Assembly: GCA_016286835.1 (NCBI GenBank)
Contig: JAEEUD010000071.1
Coordinates: 1 to 8,066, forward strand
Source of the DNA: Pyramidobacter sp.
GTDB lineage: Bacteria > Synergistota > Synergistia > Synergistales > Dethiosulfovibrionaceae
Direction of reading: 5' to 3'
Length of the DNA stretch: 8,066 nucleotides
Below, piece by piece: positions 7,172-8,066 of this stretch. The translations under genes were made by a program, and so were the position numbers. The number at the start of each line of letters is the position of its first letter. Positions within the stretch are counted from its first letter, which is position 1. The notes under the pieces were generated by a model. The model was not told where the DNA came from. It did no database searches and worked only from the letters and a program-made list of their open reading frames with translations.

Positions 7172-7184
7172 CGTTTTCAAAACG
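7172..7184. repeat. 13-bp near-perfect palindrome just upstream of the pheS ribosome binding site
   Basis: The plus strand reads CGTTTTCAAAACG: six bases on each side of a single central base, fully complementary. It ends 4 nt before the TCC of the pheS Shine-Dalgarno region and lies after the terminator T-tract. It could be a small hairpin in the mRNA or a protein-binding site, or chance. The sequence supports only the symmetry, not a function. Confidence 0.4.
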
Positions 7185-7189
7185 CAGGG

Positions 7190-7234
7190 CACAAACAAAA
7201 CAGAAGGGCCCCCGTCATCCTGTGACAGGAGCCC
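7190..7234 (-). terminator. Intrinsic terminator between rplT and pheS (candidate attenuator)
   Basis: On the minus strand, 7234-7206 folds into a 12-bp hairpin. The 5' arm is GGGCTCCTGTCA, the loop is CAGGA and the 3' arm is TGACGGGGGCCC, giving a continuous stem with two G-U pairs. The T-rich tract TTCTGTTTTGTTTG follows directly (7205-7192). This is a textbook rho-independent terminator by sequence. It lies 40 nt after the rplT stop and 50 nt before the pheS start. Because pheS has no obvious promoter of its own in the gap, the hairpin may act as a partial terminator or a regulated attenuator rather than a true operon end. Confidence 0.85.
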
Positions 7235-7274
7235 ATCGATATGTTCGCCTGACAGGTTGAGAATCAGTTCAACC
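7206..7274 (-). promoter_or_regulatory. Candidate attenuation leader of pheST
   Basis: Three elements can compete. First, a hairpin GGTTGA/TCAACC (7274-7255) starts on the last base of the rplT stop codon. Second, CCTGTCA (7256-7250) overlaps the 3' end of that hairpin. Third, the same seven bases occur again in the 5' arm of the terminator (7229-7223). The upstream copy can therefore pair with TGACGGG in the terminator 3' arm, or partly with ACAGG at the loop, and so oppose termination. No Phe-rich leader peptide and no T-box consensus is visible, so the signal sensed is unknown. A ribosome finishing rplT would cover the first hairpin, which hints at coupling to L20 translation. Regulatory function is inference from base pairing only. 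Confidence 0.45.
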
Positions 7275-7630
7275 TACTTGGAAGCCGCGGACTTCGCCTG
7301 CTCGGCGATGGCGCGGAACGCGGCCATGTCGTTGACGGCCAGGTCGGCAAGCATCTTGCGGTTGATCTCGATGCCGGCCTTCTTCAGACCGTTCATGAAG
7401 AAGCTGTAGGACATGCCCTCCATGCGCGCCGCAGCGTTGATACGGGAGATCCACAGACGGCGGAAATCTCTCTTCTTGCGGCGGCGATCCTTGAACATGC
7501 TGGTCAGAGCATGGAGATAGGCCTCGCGGGCGCGGCGGTAGTTGTTCTTCTTACGTCCGAAGAAGCCCTTGGTGATGGAAAAAAGCTTCTTGTACTTTCT
7601 GTCGCTGGAAGTTGCAGCTTTAACTCTCAT
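7274..7630 (-). CDS. rplT: 50S ribosomal protein L20
   Basis: This 118-aa, very basic protein matches L20 in length and pattern. A positively charged N-terminal extension (residues 1-58, KKLFSITKGFFGRKKNNYRR and the arginine-rich DRRRKKRDFRRLW) threads into 23S rRNA. A globular C-terminal domain contains ISRINAAAR, NGLKKAGIEINRKMLADLAV and AFRAIAEQAK. L20 is essential early in 50S assembly, and in E. coli and Bacillus it also represses its own operon by binding the mRNA. The N-terminal end (MRVKAATSSDRKYKK) differs from the usual MARVKRG start but aligns from 'RVK'. AGAGGTGA (7637-7644) lies 6 nt before the ATG. The gene starts 27 nt after rpmI and is followed by a terminator before pheS. Confidence 0.98.
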   Translation of the reverse strand: MRVKAATSSDRKYKKLFSITKGFFGRKKNNYRRAREAYLHALTSMFKDRRRKKRDFRRLWISRINAAARMEGMSYSFFMNGLKKAGIEINRKMLADLAVNDMAAFRAIAEQAKSAASK

Positions 7631-7657
7631 AACTGTTCACCTCTGAATAATTCAAAC

Positions 7658-7858
7658 TTACTTGTAGGGCATCATCAGGCGCAGCATTTCTTCCTGACCG
7701 TTGGCAAGAAGACCGGCCTGACGCAGGCGGCGATGACGCTTGGCGTTCTTGGTGCTGAGAAGGTGACGGCGGCCGTTCTTCTGATACTTCACCTTGCCGC
7801 TGCCCGTGTACGTGAAGCGCTTTTTCGCGCCCGAATGAGTCTTTGCTTTCCAGACCAT
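7658..7858 (-). CDS. rpmI: 50S ribosomal protein L35
   Basis: This 66-aa basic protein carries the L35 hallmarks KTHSGAKKRF (residues 6-15), TGSGKVKYQKNGRRHLL and a KRHRRLRQAG stretch, and ends near MMPYK, as L35 proteins end in '..LLPY'. It is a small structural protein of the large ribosomal subunit. The start ATG (7858-7856) has GGAGGT (7872-7867) 8 nt upstream. It lies 29 nt after infC and 27 nt before rplT, the classic infC-rpmI-rplT arrangement, in which L20 usually controls L35 and L20 synthesis. The N-terminus reads MVWKAKTHSG instead of the more common MPKMKTHSG, a minor variation. Confidence 0.98.
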   Translation of the reverse strand: MVWKAKTHSGAKKRFTYTGSGKVKYQKNGRRHLLSTKNAKRHRRLRQAGLLANGQEEMLRLMMPYK

Positions 7859-7887
7859 AACTGATAACCTCCGATAAAATTGAGTTT

Positions 7888-8066
7888 CTATGCTTTGTCG
7901 CTCTTCGCGGAACTCCCGCTCAGCGGAACAAACAACGCTCTCATGTAGCGGCCTTCCATGCGCGGCTCTTCGTCCATCTTTCCCGCCGCCGCACAGTCGA
8001 TCGCCACGCGGTCGATGACCTCACGGCCCTTATCCAGAAACGCCATCTCTCTGCCGCGGAAGAAGA
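7888..8066 (-). CDS. infC: Translation initiation factor IF-3, C-terminal fragment
   Basis: Only the last 58 residues are present; the gene enters from the right edge and ends at TAG (7890-7888). The peptide FFRGREMAFLDKGREVID, then AAAGKMDEEPRMEGRYM, matches the end of the IF-3 C-terminal domain ('FRGRE...GRELLDRL...GKVE.EPKLEGR.M'). This domain binds the 30S platform, blocks premature 50S joining and checks the initiator tRNA. After the conserved GRYMRALFVPL there is a short polar tail, SGSSAKSDKA, a little longer than the '..LAPK' ending of many IF-3 proteins. The gene heads the infC-rpmI-rplT block; any L20-responsive leader would lie upstream, outside the window. Confidence 0.97.
   Translation of the reverse strand, partial: FFRGREMAFLDKGREVIDRVAIDCAAAGKMDEEPRMEGRYMRALFVPLSGSSAKSDKA

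Noticed and set aside
7177..7236. 19-codon minus-strand frame (MGSCHRMTGALLF...) across the pheST terminator, considered as a leader peptide like PheM
   Set aside because: It has no Shine-Dalgarno site, contains only two Phe codons and overlaps the terminator instead of preceding it, so it does not fit a classical Phe leader peptide.
7155..7273. T-box riboswitch upstream of pheS
   Set aside because: The gap is only 119 nt, shorter than usual for a T-box, and I see no AGGGTGGNACCGCG-like T-box sequence or specifier stem.

Overview
The window is a compact stretch of bacterial core genome, with every recognisable gene on the minus strand. In order of transcription (high to low coordinates) it carries the 3' end of infC, then rpmI, rplT, pheS, pheT, a small coiled-coil gene, a zapA-like gene, a cvpA-family gene and mutS2. 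After a short spacer with its own probable promoter comes the 5' end of an M20-family amidohydrolase gene. The DNA is GC-rich (about 60% by eye). This explains the long open frames on the opposite strand, which I treat as shadows.

The protein sequences and gene order (infC-rpmI-rplT-pheST followed by zapA-cvpA-mutS2, plus an M20 amidohydrolase) suggest an anaerobic, Gram-negative-type bacterium of the Synergistota (Pyramidobacter/Jonquetella-like). This assignment rests on recalled family resemblance, not on a search. The pheT-zapA-cvpA-mutS2 order also resembles Bacillus, but polX and rnhC are absent here.

Region by region: 7274-8066 is the translation block (IF3, L35, L20). 7155-7273 is the only sizeable gap inside the cluster; it holds a strong intrinsic terminator and repeated elements that look like a transcription attenuator for pheST. 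3727-7154 encodes both subunits of phenylalanyl-tRNA synthetase, overlapping by 1 nt. 3152-3708 holds two small probable cell-division genes, also overlapping by 1 nt. 2636-3136 is a four-helix CvpA-type membrane protein. 279-2621 is full-length MutS2 with KOW-like and Smr domains. 209-278 is a promoter-bearing spacer, and 1-208 is the start of the M20 enzyme.

From pheS to mutS2 the genes are separated by -1 to 18 nt, so they probably form one transcription unit with much translational coupling. No mobile element, CRISPR array, tRNA or rRNA was seen, and nothing looks like a wholly new system. The points most worth a second look are the rplT-pheS attenuator candidate, the ZapB-like coiled-coil gene next to zapA, and the altered acidic motif in the Smr domain of MutS2.
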